In this document: positions 1 through 10,053 of the stretch, one piece after another | Layout of the letters: each line of letters opens with the position of its first letter | Position numbering within the stretch: position 1 is the stretch's first letter | DNA from: Candidatus Aenigmatarchaeota archaeon | Lineage (GTDB): Archaea > Aenigmatarchaeota > Aenigmatarchaeia > CG10238-14 > SCSR01 | Assembly (NCBI GenBank): GCA_016181005.1 | Contig: JACPAE010000003.1 | Coordinates: 1 to 64,000, forward strand | Length of the DNA stretch: 64,000 bases | Direction of reading: 5' to 3' | Notes under the pieces: generated by a model | The model's input: the letters and a program-made list of their open reading frames with translations, nothing else | The model's database searches: none | What the model was told of the DNA's origin: nothing | Position numbers and translations under genes: made by a program

Positions 1-78
1 GCCTAAACCTAGGTACACCAAAACTGCCCCGATGCCTATCCCTATTATGCTAAGAACTACAAACCATCCGCTCGTCAT
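1..78 (-). CDS. Partial membrane protein N-terminus (MTSGWFVVLSIIGIGIGAVLVYLGLG...), continues past the left edge
   Basis: ATG at 78 on minus strand, open to the window edge, hydrophobic segment. Confidence 0.4.
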   Translation of the reverse strand, partial: MTSGWFVVLSIIGIGIGAVLVYLGLG

Positions 79-96
79 CAAATCACCAATTCATAA

Positions 97-1503
97 TTAC
101 CCAACTGCACCTGTCATCTCCAATTGTATCAGCCTGTTGAACTCGACCGCATACTCGAGAGGCAGTTCTTTCACAAAAGTTTCAAAGAACCCGTTGACTA
201 TCATTGCTACTGCCTCGTCTTCACTTAGCCCGCGGGACATTAAGTAGAACAACTGGTCTTCACCGACTTTGCCAACAGTCGCCTCATGGCCGACATTCAC
301 CCTGTTTTCATCAATGTCAAGCTGCGGTATTGTCCCTGAATTAGACTTTTCATCAAGAATAAGAGCATCGCACCTTGTATGTGATTTGGAATTGATTGCG
401 CCTGGAAATATTTTTACAAATCCCCTGAAGTTAGTTCTGCCGCCATCTTTGCTGACTGATTTGTTAACTATCTTTGATGAAGTGTCTGGTGCCATGTGAA
501 TAGCTTTTGCACCAGCATCTAGATTCTGTCCTTTACCAGCAAAGGCAATCGATAAAATTTCTGCTCTTGATCCTCTACCTACAAGATATATAGACGGATA
601 TTTCATCGTTGCCTTGCTCCCGATATTTGCATCAAGCCATTCGACAAAAGCATTTTCATATGCTCGTGCTCTTTTTGTAACAAGATTGTAGACGTTTGTT
701 GACCAGTTCTGGAGTGTTGTGTATCTAACATGCGATCCTGGTAGAGCAACTATTTCAACTACAGCTGCATGCAGAGCATCTGCTTGATAAGTTGCGGCAG
801 TGCAACCTTCGATATAATGACATTTGGAATTCGGTTCCGCAATTATCAGAGTCCGCTCAAACTGTCCCATGTTTTCTGAATTAATTCTGAAATAAGCTTG
901 CAACGGAGTTTTAACTTCAACACCTTCGGGTATGTAAACAAAACTTCCCCCACTCCACACGCATGAATTCAGTGCGGCGAACTTGTTGTCATTTGGTGGT
1001 ATAATTGTTCCGAAATATTTTTTGACAATTTCAGGATATTCTCTCATGCCTGTATCCATGTCAGTAAAGATAACACCTTGTTTTTCTAGATCCTCTTTCA
1101 GTTTGTGATACACCACCTCCGAGTCATATTGTGAACCTACGCCAGCCAAGAATTTCCTTTCAGCTTCAGGTATCCCCAATTTTTCAAAGGTTCTCCTTAT
1201 ACCTTCTGGCAAATCTTCCCATGACTTTGCCTGTTTTTCTGTGGGTTTTATGTAGTAAACAATCTCATCAAAATTCAAACTAGACAAATCAGGACCCCAT
1301 GTAGGTAAAGGTCTTTTCTGGAAGAATTCCAAGGCCTTTAGTCTAAAATCCAGCATCCATTTCGGCTCGTTCTTTATCTTGGATATTTCCTCGACAATTT
1401 CCCTCGACAATCCTTTCTTAGTCCTGTAGACAGACTCGTCCGGCTCCCTAAAGCCGTATCTTGAATAGTCTTTTTCACTAACCAAAGGTTGTGCATTAGC
1501 CAT
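97..1503 (-). CDS. sufB: Fe-S cluster assembly protein SufB
   Basis: 468 aa; SufB-type sequence (NDNKFAALNSCVWSGGSFVYIPEGVEV, EGCTAATY, SNSGTIPQLDIDE, VGHEATVGK); next to sufC. Confidence 0.95.
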   Translation of the reverse strand: MANAQPLVSEKDYSRYGFREPDESVYRTKKGLSREIVEEISKIKNEPKWMLDFRLKALEFFQKRPLPTWGPDLSSLNFDEIVYYIKPTEKQAKSWEDLPEGIRRTFEKLGIPEAERKFLAGVGSQYDSEVVYHKLKEDLEKQGVIFTDMDTGMREYPEIVKKYFGTIIPPNDNKFAALNSCVWSGGSFVYIPEGVEVKTPLQAYFRINSENMGQFERTLIIAEPNSKCHYIEGCTAATYQADALHAAVVEIVALPGSHVRYTTLQNWSTNVYNLVTKRARAYENAFVEWLDANIGSKATMKYPSIYLVGRGSRAEILSIAFAGKGQNLDAGAKAIHMAPDTSSKIVNKSVSKDGGRTNFRGFVKIFPGAINSKSHTRCDALILDEKSNSGTIPQLDIDENRVNVGHEATVGKVGEDQLFYLMSRGLSEDEAVAMIVNGFFETFVKELPLEYAVEFNRLIQLEMTGAVG

Positions 1504-2233
1504 TTACAATTCCCTCGTATCCTTTTTCTTCGATCTCTTTCGCCAGCCTGTAATCACCGCTCTTGACAACTTTTCCGTCAATTAAGATGTGAACGAATTC
1601 AGGTTTGACGTAATTTAGAATCCTCTGATAATGTGTGATCAAGAATATCCCAATACCTTCTCTAGCAAGCTTGTTTATACCGCTAGAAACTATCTTTAAA
1701 GAATCCACATCAAGGCCAGAGTCTGTCTCATCCATTATTGCAATCTTTGGTTTCAGTACAGACAGTTGCAGAACCTCTGCACGTTTTTTTTCACCGCCAG
1801 AAAATCCTTCATTCAAATAGCGTGTGATGAAACTTTTATCCATTTTCAACACTTCCAACTTCTCGCTCAGCATTTCGTTAAAATCTACAAAAGAAGAATT
1901 ACCATTATTCAGAGTCTTATAAGTTCTCCATAGGAAATTCTTTAACGTGACTCCAGGAACTTCGACGGGATATTGAAAACCTAAAAACAAACCGAGCTTT
2001 GCTCTTTTGTCAGCCGTTAGTCCAATTATGTTCTCTCCGTCAACTAAAATTTCCCCCTGCTCGACGACATATTTTGGATGCCCCATAAGAACGTAGGACA
2101 AAGTGCTTTTGCCGGAACCGTTCGGTCCCATTAATGCGTGCAATTCACCCTGCCTGATTTTCAGATTAACTCCCTTCAGAATTTTTTTTCCATTAACAGA
2201 CGCATGCAAATTTCTTATTTCCAATTCTGTCAT
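1496..2233 (-). CDS. sufC: Fe-S cluster assembly ATPase SufC
   Basis: ABC ATPase with Walker A GPNGSGKST, signature FSGGEKKRAE, SufC-type TDSGLDVD. Confidence 0.95.
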   Translation of the reverse strand: MTELEIRNLHASVNGKKILKGVNLKIRQGELHALMGPNGSGKSTLSYVLMGHPKYVVEQGEILVDGENIIGLTADKRAKLGLFLGFQYPVEVPGVTLKNFLWRTYKTLNNGNSSFVDFNEMLSEKLEVLKMDKSFITRYLNEGFSGGEKKRAEVLQLSVLKPKIAIMDETDSGLDVDSLKIVSSGINKLAREGIGIFLITHYQRILNYVKPEFVHILIDGKVVKSGDYRLAKEIEEKGYEGIVNG

Positions 2234-2598
2234 TTATCTCCCCTCAAGTTGTAAATTTCCAGCAGACAAACCAAAGGCCCGAGTTCCTTCTGCTTTAACT
2301 CCTTTCTAGTCTCAGAACAAAGATCACATTCAGCATCACCTAATCTCAAGTTGCCAGATGCTATCTCCGCTGTCAGTTTCTTAATCCACTCTGTCAATTG
2401 CTGATTAGATAAAATGGCATTAGCTTTCTTCCCACGAACACCACTTAGGTATTGTGACACAGCCGGCTGTGTTATTCCCAACCGTTCAGCAACTTGCTCT
2501 TGAGTGAATCCGTAGGTTTCTACCAACTCTTTTGTGATTATCGACTTTACTTCAGCTGGTATTGAACTATTGAAAAGCGTCTGGCAGAATGTTTTCAT
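2230..2598 (-). CDS. XRE-family HTH transcriptional regulator with C-terminal CxxC
   Basis: HTH YGFTQEQVAERLGITQPAVSQYLSGVRG; CDLC motif; 4-nt overlap with sufC. Confidence 0.85.
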   Translation of the reverse strand: MKTFCQTLFNSSIPAEVKSIITKELVETYGFTQEQVAERLGITQPAVSQYLSGVRGKKANAILSNQQLTEWIKKLTAEIASGNLRLGDAECDLCSETRKELKQKELGPLVCLLEIYNLRGDK

Positions 2599-2654
2599 AG
2601 CATCTAGAAACTATTGACATCGAAACTTTATAAGTATAACGCAGTTATAGAAAT

Positions 2655-2933
2655 TTAATCAAGCGATATGGCGCCGCCTGGAGTGGGTTCGGGTTTGGGG
2701 AAGTATGGTGTAGGGTCAACTTTTGGCTGTTGCGTAGGTGTGGCTCTTGGCTGTTGCGTGGGCTCCGCTTTACCGCCGTACGATAATGATGACCTAACTT
2801 CATGCGTTGGCCTAACCTCGTTTTGTTGGCAAGCCAAAAGTGTACCGATTAAGAGAGATGACATTAAATAATAACTTCCCCTCTCTTTCAAATCCCTAAT
2901 TACACCCGAAACATAAGGTATGCGCATTATCAA
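2655..2933 (-). CDS. Small predicted lipoprotein with Pro/Thr/Gln linker
   Basis: Lipobox-like LIGTLLAC; PTQQPRATPTQQPKVDPTP. Confidence 0.55.
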   Translation of the reverse strand: MIMRIPYVSGVIRDLKERGSYYLMSSLLIGTLLACQQNEVRPTHEVRSSLSYGGKAEPTQQPRATPTQQPKVDPTPYFPKPEPTPGGAISLD

Positions 2934-3051
2934 TATTCGTGGCAGTTAATTATTTAAGCTTTAGCTAGTCGGTTGCTAATTAAACGAAAAACTTCTTCTT
3001 CCTTGAAGAAATTAATTACTTGATTAAGAATATAAACATTAAACCAAAATT

Positions 3052-3441
3052 TTATTGCACATCGACGCAACCCTTTAAATTAGGATTGAGATGATCGTGG
3101 TAGCACCAGCTACCTTTCTGGAAGAATGCGAACGAATAATTTTCGCCTTGTTTCAATCCCTTGCATGCATCGAACTTGCTTCCTATACATCCACCTTTTT
3201 CTGGATAAACATTATGTGCTGGATGTATGTCGCTAGCTGGCCAATGCGACGATGCGTCTTTATTAACAAATACCACTGTATCACCGGCTTTGATGCTCGG
3301 TTGTTTTGGTGAAAATCCAGCTGAAGTCATATCAACCTGGTACTCTTTCCCAGTAGGGGTGCCGCTAGTTGAAGATTTAGAAGTGCATCCTGCAAGAACT
3401 ACAAGAAAAATCAAAGGCAGTGTTGGGACCAGTTTATTCAT
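3052..3441 (-). CDS. Cupredoxin-domain lipoprotein
   Basis: Lipobox VVLAGC; type-1 copper-like C-terminus SWCYHDHLNPNLKGCVDV. Confidence 0.85.
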   Translation of the reverse strand: MNKLVPTLPLIFLVVLAGCTSKSSTSGTPTGKEYQVDMTSAGFSPKQPSIKAGDTVVFVNKDASSHWPASDIHPAHNVYPEKGGCIGSKFDACKGLKQGENYSFAFFQKGSWCYHDHLNPNLKGCVDVQ

Positions 3442-3473
3442 AAACTTTAATTAGATAACCCATTTTATAAAGT

Positions 3474-3977
3474 TTAGGGTACTATTACCTGCATACTATC
3501 TTTAGCTACATTGCTAACAGGCCAATAAGAAGTTATCGCACATGTACTGAGAGCTGTAAACTGAACTTTAATGGAATCGCCTGGTTTGACACTAGGTGTG
3601 GATTGTCCGCATCCTCTGAAATCAAGACCTCCATAATACACTCCTTGTGAGCGCACTTGGTAGGTTATTGACACGAAATCGCCGCTACTGACAGAAATTG
3701 ATGAGATGTCTTTGTTGTCAATGTAGAACCCAGAATCGTCGGCTTCTATTGTGAACTCTCTGATTGCTGGCGGGGCTGGTGTTTCCTCCTGCTGCACAAC
3801 CTCTCCTTGCAAAGTTCCTTCTCCGACTGGCTGTGTTTCTAATGGAGTTTCCGGGGGCGCTTGTGCCTCCTGCAGCCCCTCCGCAGGCTGCATAGTTTCT
3901 TGCCCAGTGTCAACTTGCGCTGCACATCCAGCCAGAAAAATGGCGAGTATTATTGGCATGGTTTTCAACAATCGCAT
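3474..3977 (-). CDS. Cupredoxin-like lipoprotein without obvious His ligands
   Basis: Lipobox IFLAGC; linker; beta-rich PSVKPGDSIKVQFT domain. Confidence 0.5.
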   Translation of the reverse strand: MRLLKTMPIILAIFLAGCAAQVDTGQETMQPAEGLQEAQAPPETPLETQPVGEGTLQGEVVQQEETPAPPAIREFTIEADDSGFYIDNKDISSISVSSGDFVSITYQVRSQGVYYGGLDFRGCGQSTPSVKPGDSIKVQFTALSTCAITSYWPVSNVAKDSMQVIVP

Positions 3978-4027
3978 AACTATATCTGCTGCATTTAAAT
4001 TTAAAAGTCAGATGTCATAGGATAAGT

Positions 4028-4987
4028 ATGGAATTCCAAGTGTGGGCGGAAAAATACCGTCCGTCGAAATTGTCCGAAGTGATCAACCAAAGTCATGCCA
4101 TTGAGAGGATAAAGGCGTTTGTCAAAGACAAGAACATTCCTCACATGCTGTTCTCTGGACATGCAGGAACTGGGAAAACTACAACTGCACTGGCTATAGC
4201 CAAGGAATTATACGGGGTTACCTGGAGACAGAATGTTCTGGAGTTAAATGCTTCGGATGAAAGGGGCATTGATGTTATACGCGGGAAGGTTAAAGATTTC
4301 GCACGAATGAAACCATTGGGGGATGTGCCGTGGAAAATAGTAATTCTGGACGAGGCAGATGCATTGACTCAGGAAGCCCAGCAGGCTCTAAGGAGGACTA
4401 TGGAGAATTATACAAATGTCACAAGGTTTGTATTGCTTTGCAACTATTCATCTAAAATTATCGAGCCTGTCCAATCAAGGTGTGCGGTGTTCAGATTCAA
4501 AGTTTTGGACGACGCTGATATCAAAAAGTACGTGGAAAGAGTTGTTGAGGGGGAAAAATTGAAAATTGATGCCAAGGCTATTGATGCCGCTGTTTATTTG
4601 GCAGAAGGTGACTTGAGAAAAGTTGCGAACATTTTGCAGGCGTCTGCCGCAACGAAGGAGAAGATTACGGAAGACGTTGTTTATGATATCGCAAGCAAGG
4701 CCAAGCCTACGGACGTGAAGGATATGCTTTCATTGGCATTGAAGGGAAAGTTTATTGATGCAAGGAAGAAGCTGCAGGATTTGGTTTTGCGACAAGGCTT
4801 GTCGGGAAGCGATGTGATTTCTGAAATACATCGACAGATTTACTCATTAGATGGCATGAATGAAAGTGTTAAAGTCCAGTTGATAGAAAAATGTGGCGAA
4901 TACGAATTTAGAATTAGTGAAGGTGGAAATGAATTGATTCAATTGGAAGCTCTCCTGGCAAGTTTCTTGCAGCACTCGAAGAAATGA
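4028..4987 (+). CDS. rfcS: Replication factor C small subunit
   Basis: AAA+ clamp loader: VWAEKYRPSKLSEV, GTGKTTTA, DEADALT, SRCAVFRF. Confidence 0.97.
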   Translation: MEFQVWAEKYRPSKLSEVINQSHAIERIKAFVKDKNIPHMLFSGHAGTGKTTTALAIAKELYGVTWRQNVLELNASDERGIDVIRGKVKDFARMKPLGDVPWKIVILDEADALTQEAQQALRRTMENYTNVTRFVLLCNYSSKIIEPVQSRCAVFRFKVLDDADIKKYVERVVEGEKLKIDAKAIDAAVYLAEGDLRKVANILQASAATKEKITEDVVYDIASKAKPTDVKDMLSLALKGKFIDARKKLQDLVLRQGLSGSDVISEIHRQIYSLDGMNESVKVQLIEKCGEYEFRISEGGNELIQLEALLASFLQHSKK

Positions 4988-4991
4988 TTCC

Positions 4992-6107
4992 ATGTGGGTT
5001 CAAAAATACAAGCCGAAAAACTTGGAAGAATATGTAGGCCAGAAGCAATCTGTAGAAAAGTTTCTTAGATGGATAAAGGAGTGGAAGCAGAGTAAATCTC
5101 TTTTGTTCCACGGACCACCCGGAACCGGAAAGACTTCTCTGGTAGAAACATTCGCGAAGGTCAACAATTATGAATTTATAGAAATGAACGCGTCGGACTT
5201 TCGTGGCGGGAAACAGATAGACGAAATTCTTGGGCAGTCCATGAAGCAAGCCTCTCTCTTCGGAAGGAAAAAAATATTTTTGATTGATGAGATTGACGGT
5301 TTGGCCGGCAGGGCGGACATGGGAGGCGTTGGCGCGATAATAAAAATAATCAAAGGATCCAAATTCCCCGTTGTGCTTACCTGCAACAATCCGTACGACC
5401 GGAAACTACGAACGTTGCGGGAATATTGCGAGCTTGTTGAATTCAGAAAATTCACAGTCTTTGATATTGAGAGGCGGTTAAAGCAGATACTTGAAACTGA
5501 AGAAATTAAAATGAGCAAGGAAATTCTTAGGCAAATGTCAAAAAGGTCAGAAGGCGATTTGCGATCTGCGATAATGGATTCCGAATTAATTGCGCATGGC
5601 AAAAAGGAAGTTAAACAGGAAGATATTGATACTATTGGTCATCGCGATAGGGAGCAAAATATTTTCAATGCACTCATGATGCTTTTCAAGACAAAATCTG
5701 CGCTTGCGGCAAAGCTTTCGATTAATAATGTTGATAAAGACCCGGAGGAAATTTTCTGGTGGATAGAGAACAATATAACGAACGAGTACGAGACTCCGGA
5801 AGAGATTGCAAAGGCATACGAAATGCTCAGCAGGGCCGATATGTTCAGGCAGAGGATCAAGTCGAGGCAGAACTGGAAGTTTCTTGCATATATGATTGAC
5901 TTGATGACGGCCGGGGTGTCTGCAAGCAAGAAGGAAACCTACAAAAAATTCACTCGCTATCAATACCCGAGCAATTTGATTGTACTGGGTGGGAGCAAGT
6001 TTGAAAGGAAGGATGAAAAGGAGAAATTGTTAAAGCTGACGAAGGAACTTCATTGCTCAACGAGGAAAATCAGGAAAGAATTCCTACCGTTCTTCAAGCT
6101 GATTTAG
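4992..6107 (+). CDS. rfcL: Replication factor C large subunit
   Basis: WVQKYKPKNLEEYVGQ, GPPGTGKTSLVE, DEIDGL; directly after rfcS. Confidence 0.95.
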   Translation: MWVQKYKPKNLEEYVGQKQSVEKFLRWIKEWKQSKSLLFHGPPGTGKTSLVETFAKVNNYEFIEMNASDFRGGKQIDEILGQSMKQASLFGRKKIFLIDEIDGLAGRADMGGVGAIIKIIKGSKFPVVLTCNNPYDRKLRTLREYCELVEFRKFTVFDIERRLKQILETEEIKMSKEILRQMSKRSEGDLRSAIMDSELIAHGKKEVKQEDIDTIGHRDREQNIFNALMMLFKTKSALAAKLSINNVDKDPEEIFWWIENNITNEYETPEEIAKAYEMLSRADMFRQRIKSRQNWKFLAYMIDLMTAGVSASKKETYKKFTRYQYPSNLIVLGGSKFERKDEKEKLLKLTKELHCSTRKIRKEFLPFFKLI

Positions 6108-7513
6108 TTTTTCTTTTTGAAAAAGTCTTGTATTGCTTCTCTTGCTGCTTGCGTTGTATCTTGCCATATATCTGTAGCTCTTTCCGCACCCTTTTTAAGT
6201 GCTTCACTTCCACTTCTTTCAGCCTCCTGCCGCAATCTCTCAGCCTCTTTTTGCCACTCTTTTGATGCGTCTTGGGCAGCATCTCTGGTTTTTTGTCCAG
6301 CTTCCTTCGTCCCTTGCTGAATAGTTTCATTTACTTTTTGTCGCAATGTTTGTTTTACATCTTCTGGTTTGGACTCTCTTACCCTGACGGTAGCACTCTC
6401 CGCGCCACTTTTACCGTAATAATACAAATCGTAAACTATTTCAAAAACGCCTTCTCTAGTGGCTTCATCTCTAGCTGTTGCAAAAGCGTAGCGCTGTGCG
6501 GTCAACGGATCCTGATGAACGGCTCTGGCACCAAAGACTGCCGTATAAACAATTAGCGCCTTCAATCTCGGATCAATATTAGCCTGCTCTTTAGTGCCAA
6601 AACTTGTTTCTTTTTTAAACTCCCTGTAGCTGTCAACAGCATCTCTGAATTCCACCATTTCCTTCTCTTCTACACTAAACAGGTATGTTTTGTCATAAAT
6701 CAAATCCAGTGCAGCAGATAATTCGGCAGGGTTGTTTGTTCCCATTATACGGTGCAATTCTTCTATTGTGTAGGGATTTCCCTGCAGACTTCTTGAAAGA
6801 ATGTCGTCCTTCTTAAGCTCTGTCGATTCGAACAAGTTTACAGCTCTGACACCGACATCGTTGCCGTACAACTGCGCTACCGCTTCTTCCCCAGACAGCT
6901 TTGGCTGTCTAACTTGTGTTTGTGAATACACGACAAAGTCGTTATCGGCTATTGTCGTTATGGTTTCTCCTTCCCGGTAACCAGTGACAGGATAGTTAAT
7001 AGTGCTTCTACCTTTGACGCCTTCAGGATAACGTCGTGTCTCGCCTGATTTTGGTTTTGTGACTTGCAATGAATTACCAGCTTTCAATTGTCTTTCTATA
7101 TGTGAACGGTCTTGGGCGGTGAAGAATAGAATCGCTAAATCATACGTTTTTGTTTCATCGTAGACTGTTACACGAACCCTGTCGTTATCAACTCTTATCG
7201 AGTTGTGGTATATCCCCAAGTCTTGGGCGTAAGGTGTCATCTGCATAGCTGGAGTAGCTTGAGCGAGCGTTGTTTGCTTTGCTCTTTGCAGGTATCTAAA
7301 AGCTTCTATAGTTTTCGCGTCAGATTCAGTCATCCTATAACTCATGTAATCGTTCACCGACGATTCTTGCATTCTCACTGTGGGAGTTGGATTAGATTGT
7401 GAAATTGTATATGGTGTTGGAGATGGTGCGGTTGTAGGAGACTGCTGACCATTACAAGCTACAGCAAAAAGCATAGCTGCCAATAAATTTAATGTATTTC
7501 CCGCTTTTTTCAT
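6104..7513 (-). CDS. Predicted lipoprotein of unknown function, 469 aa, with C-terminal amphipathic/coiled-coil region
   Basis: Lipobox FAVAC; SPTPYTISQSNPTPTV linker; charged KEAGQKTRDAAQDASKEWQKEAERLRQEAER tail. Confidence 0.7.
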   Translation of the reverse strand: MKKAGNTLNLLAAMLFAVACNGQQSPTTAPSPTPYTISQSNPTPTVRMQESSVNDYMSYRMTESDAKTIEAFRYLQRAKQTTLAQATPAMQMTPYAQDLGIYHNSIRVDNDRVRVTVYDETKTYDLAILFFTAQDRSHIERQLKAGNSLQVTKPKSGETRRYPEGVKGRSTINYPVTGYREGETITTIADNDFVVYSQTQVRQPKLSGEEAVAQLYGNDVGVRAVNLFESTELKKDDILSRSLQGNPYTIEELHRIMGTNNPAELSAALDLIYDKTYLFSVEEKEMVEFRDAVDSYREFKKETSFGTKEQANIDPRLKALIVYTAVFGARAVHQDPLTAQRYAFATARDEATREGVFEIVYDLYYYGKSGAESATVRVRESKPEDVKQTLRQKVNETIQQGTKEAGQKTRDAAQDASKEWQKEAERLRQEAERSGSEALKKGAERATDIWQDTTQAAREAIQDFFKKKN

Positions 7514-7539
7514 AAATAATAATTTAAATGCTTAAATAA

Positions 7540-8223
7540 ATGTTCAGACATCCATTCATTATGGACTATCGCGGGATAACTAGAAACTACAAGAATTTTG
7601 GTTTGGGTATATTGGCATTGTTTTTGGGTCTGGCCTGCTCTTCTTCTCCACAGGCAAACTTGGAGGCGACTATTCAGGCACGAGTGCAGGCAACCGTTTC
7701 CGCACAAAAGACGTCCTCCCCAACGCCGACGAACACACCTGTAGCCATGAATACACCTACTCAAACCCCTGTGCCGCGGTTCACACCGACATCTACACTC
7801 CAGTTCACGAATGTATTCTCATACTGCCGAGATGTCAAAACCATAGATGAGCCGGCTGCAGACAAAAGATGGGCAGGTCCAAGGGTCCCGTACGAAGTGG
7901 AAGCACGAATGCGCCAGATATACGGTAGAGAATACATAGATATTGGCACTGTTTGGAGATGCTCTGGAGGGGATGTATTTGCATGCAATATTGGAAGCAA
8001 TCCTGATTCTTGTGACAAAAAGCCGGTGGTAAGCAAGCAGACTATTGATAATATAGTAGCATACTGCAACCGTAATCCGAATGCCGGAATTGTCCCGAGG
8101 TCGGTAACCGGAAACGTTCCTTACACATGGGATTGCAATCAAGGTATGATAGTCGGCGGTCCAAGGGGTCTAGATGCTGATGGCTATGTTATAGCTAGTT
8201 GGTTAGTCGTATCTCCAAGGTAA
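7540..8223 (+). CDS. Predicted lipoprotein with Thr/Pro linker
   Basis: Lipobox LGLAC; NLEATIQARVQATVSAQKTSSPTPTNTPVAMNTPTQTPVP. Confidence 0.7.
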   Translation: MFRHPFIMDYRGITRNYKNFGLGILALFLGLACSSSPQANLEATIQARVQATVSAQKTSSPTPTNTPVAMNTPTQTPVPRFTPTSTLQFTNVFSYCRDVKTIDEPAADKRWAGPRVPYEVEARMRQIYGREYIDIGTVWRCSGGDVFACNIGSNPDSCDKKPVVSKQTIDNIVAYCNRNPNAGIVPRSVTGNVPYTWDCNQGMIVGGPRGLDADGYVIASWLVVSPR

Positions 8224-8375
8224 TTTAGAGAATTGGCGAATCTTTTAGGAATTTCTGCTTCAAAACATCTATAATTTTCTCAATTTCTTTTCTATTCTCT
8301 TTTACAGAATCCGCATCAATCGATTTCCCATAATAGTTTACATGTTTAAATAACTGGGCGACTATCTCTAGATTA

Positions 8376-9251
8376 ATGGCATTGAACTTTTTGCAGAAAG
8401 CATTGTATGGAATTTCTCCGTTTTTTGTAGCATCCATGTTATATGGATGTGCATCTTCACCACCTGTTAACCCTACACCAACAGCCACTCCGCACCCGCT
8501 TGTAAATAAAGTTCAGTGCTACCGAGACGGAAAACCTCAAAGGCTGAGTATTGATGAGATAAATCCTGCCCGTTGTACAATGGATGGTAAGGATGTCCTA
8601 ATTTTCGATATGCCACGCGATGCTAGAATAGGCGATACTGTTAACTTTCGGGTTTATGTTGACAGCAGCGTGTACAATGGAAGTAGTGTGAAAGTGAACT
8701 ACACCAAGGAAAAGATTGTGCGAGAGCCTGACCGATATGACGAGACAGTGAATACGGAAATGTTGACATTGGCTGAAGTTCCGTTAAATAGGGAAGTTAC
8801 GTTGAAATTCAATCCAAGTGGCTCAGGATCTTACAAATTCTTTTTGCCAGGGGTTACATTTTTTGAGCCTGATGTTAGATGGCCTAAAGCTACAACTTCT
8901 TCTGCATATGAAAATGAAGGGCTTATCGGCAGTGTTTGTTTTGGCCGCCCTGCACAGGTATCTGTCAAGTCTGATGTAAGAGAGACAATGGTAGATTCCA
9001 CTGTATTGCTTTCGGTAGATGTGTCACCCGCAGCAGGTGAGTATGGACAGTTAAGAGTGAAAATTAGCAGGGAAGGTAGTATAGTTGACGAGTTTGTAAA
9101 CAGCAGTAAAACTTCGAGATATTTGGTGAATTGGATACCAGCCCAACCCGGTGTATATGATATCGTTGCAAAAAGCGATTATTCTTGCCTTTTCGACGGG
9201 TATATACCGACTACTTCAAACTCTATAAAGGTCTCTGTCAGGGCAAAATAA
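8376..9251 (+). CDS. Predicted lipoprotein with beta-sandwich (Ig-like) domains
   Basis: Lipobox LYGCAS; SPPVNPTPTATPHP linker; repeated beta-strand-like segments. Confidence 0.65.
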   Translation: MALNFLQKALYGISPFFVASMLYGCASSPPVNPTPTATPHPLVNKVQCYRDGKPQRLSIDEINPARCTMDGKDVLIFDMPRDARIGDTVNFRVYVDSSVYNGSSVKVNYTKEKIVREPDRYDETVNTEMLTLAEVPLNREVTLKFNPSGSGSYKFFLPGVTFFEPDVRWPKATTSSAYENEGLIGSVCFGRPAQVSVKSDVRETMVDSTVLLSVDVSPAAGEYGQLRVKISREGSIVDEFVNSSKTSRYLVNWIPAQPGVYDIVAKSDYSCLFDGYIPTTSNSIKVSVRAK

Positions 9252-9285
9252 TCATATTCCTACCACTAGTAAATTATAGAAATGC

Positions 9286-9687
9286 TTATACCAATTCTAG
9301 TCCTTCTATACTCTCAAAATGCTTCTTATTGCGTGTAAAAAGTTTAAAAGAGTTAGTTAAGCATATTGATCCTATAAACAGATCTCTCAATGCCAGTGGC
9401 TTACCTCTCTTTTCCAAATCAGAAAGAATTTTTGCCGCTATCTCCATAGAATCCTCGTCCGCACTAGAGAGAAAAAGCGTATTTAACAGCCCTTTGACGT
9501 CCGCCAGTTCTTTTTCTTGCTTTTTGCTTTTGTAAGCGCCTAAATAAAGTTCAAAAGCATTAATATCAGTAGTTCCTAATTCGTTATCTTCCTCAAGCTC
9601 CTTTATTTTCTCTGTAGCCTGAGGTACACTCTTTAGGAAATCTATCAAAACATCGGAATCTATGATTATCTTTCCCATTTTTTCCAC
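9286..9687 (-). CDS. PIN-domain toxin, VapC-like
   Basis: IIIDSDVLIDFLKS; ALRDLFIGSICLTNSFKLFTRNKKHF. Confidence 0.85.
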   Translation of the reverse strand: MEKMGKIIIDSDVLIDFLKSVPQATEKIKELEEDNELGTTDINAFELYLGAYKSKKQEKELADVKGLLNTLFLSSADEDSMEIAAKILSDLEKRGKPLALRDLFIGSICLTNSFKLFTRNKKHFESIEGLELV

Positions 9688-9914
9688 ACTTCTCTAATTT
9701 CTTTTTTTAGTTTCTTAATTTCTGCATCACTTTTATATGACCAAGTGCCTGCAAATGACAAAATACTAGGCTTGTCTTCCCTTTTCAAAAGATCAGAAAT
9801 AGCGTCGTTCATTGACACGGGTTTTCTTTCCTTAACTCTAAGCATGCCAACATATTTATTTAATCTGTTGTAAATCTCTTCCTTAATTTTAATTGTTTTT
9901 TCCACTTTCTCCAC
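9666..9914 (-). CDS. VapB-like antitoxin
   Basis: RHH-like N-terminus KTIKIKEEIYNRLNKY; overlaps the vapC-like ORF. Confidence 0.75.
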   Translation of the reverse strand: MEKVEKTIKIKEEIYNRLNKYVGMLRVKERKPVSMNDAISDLLKREDKPSILSFAGTWSYKSDAEIKKLKKEIREVWKKWER

Positions 9915-10053
9915 CTAGTAGTATTTGTATACTTCTGTATTTAAAGGTTTGGAATTATTACAAACTTTCTTATAACATCGGTCACCATATAGTGGCAACA
10001 GAATAGAAAAGCTTATATTTAATATCCTTTAGTTAAATATTCTAATAACAGGT

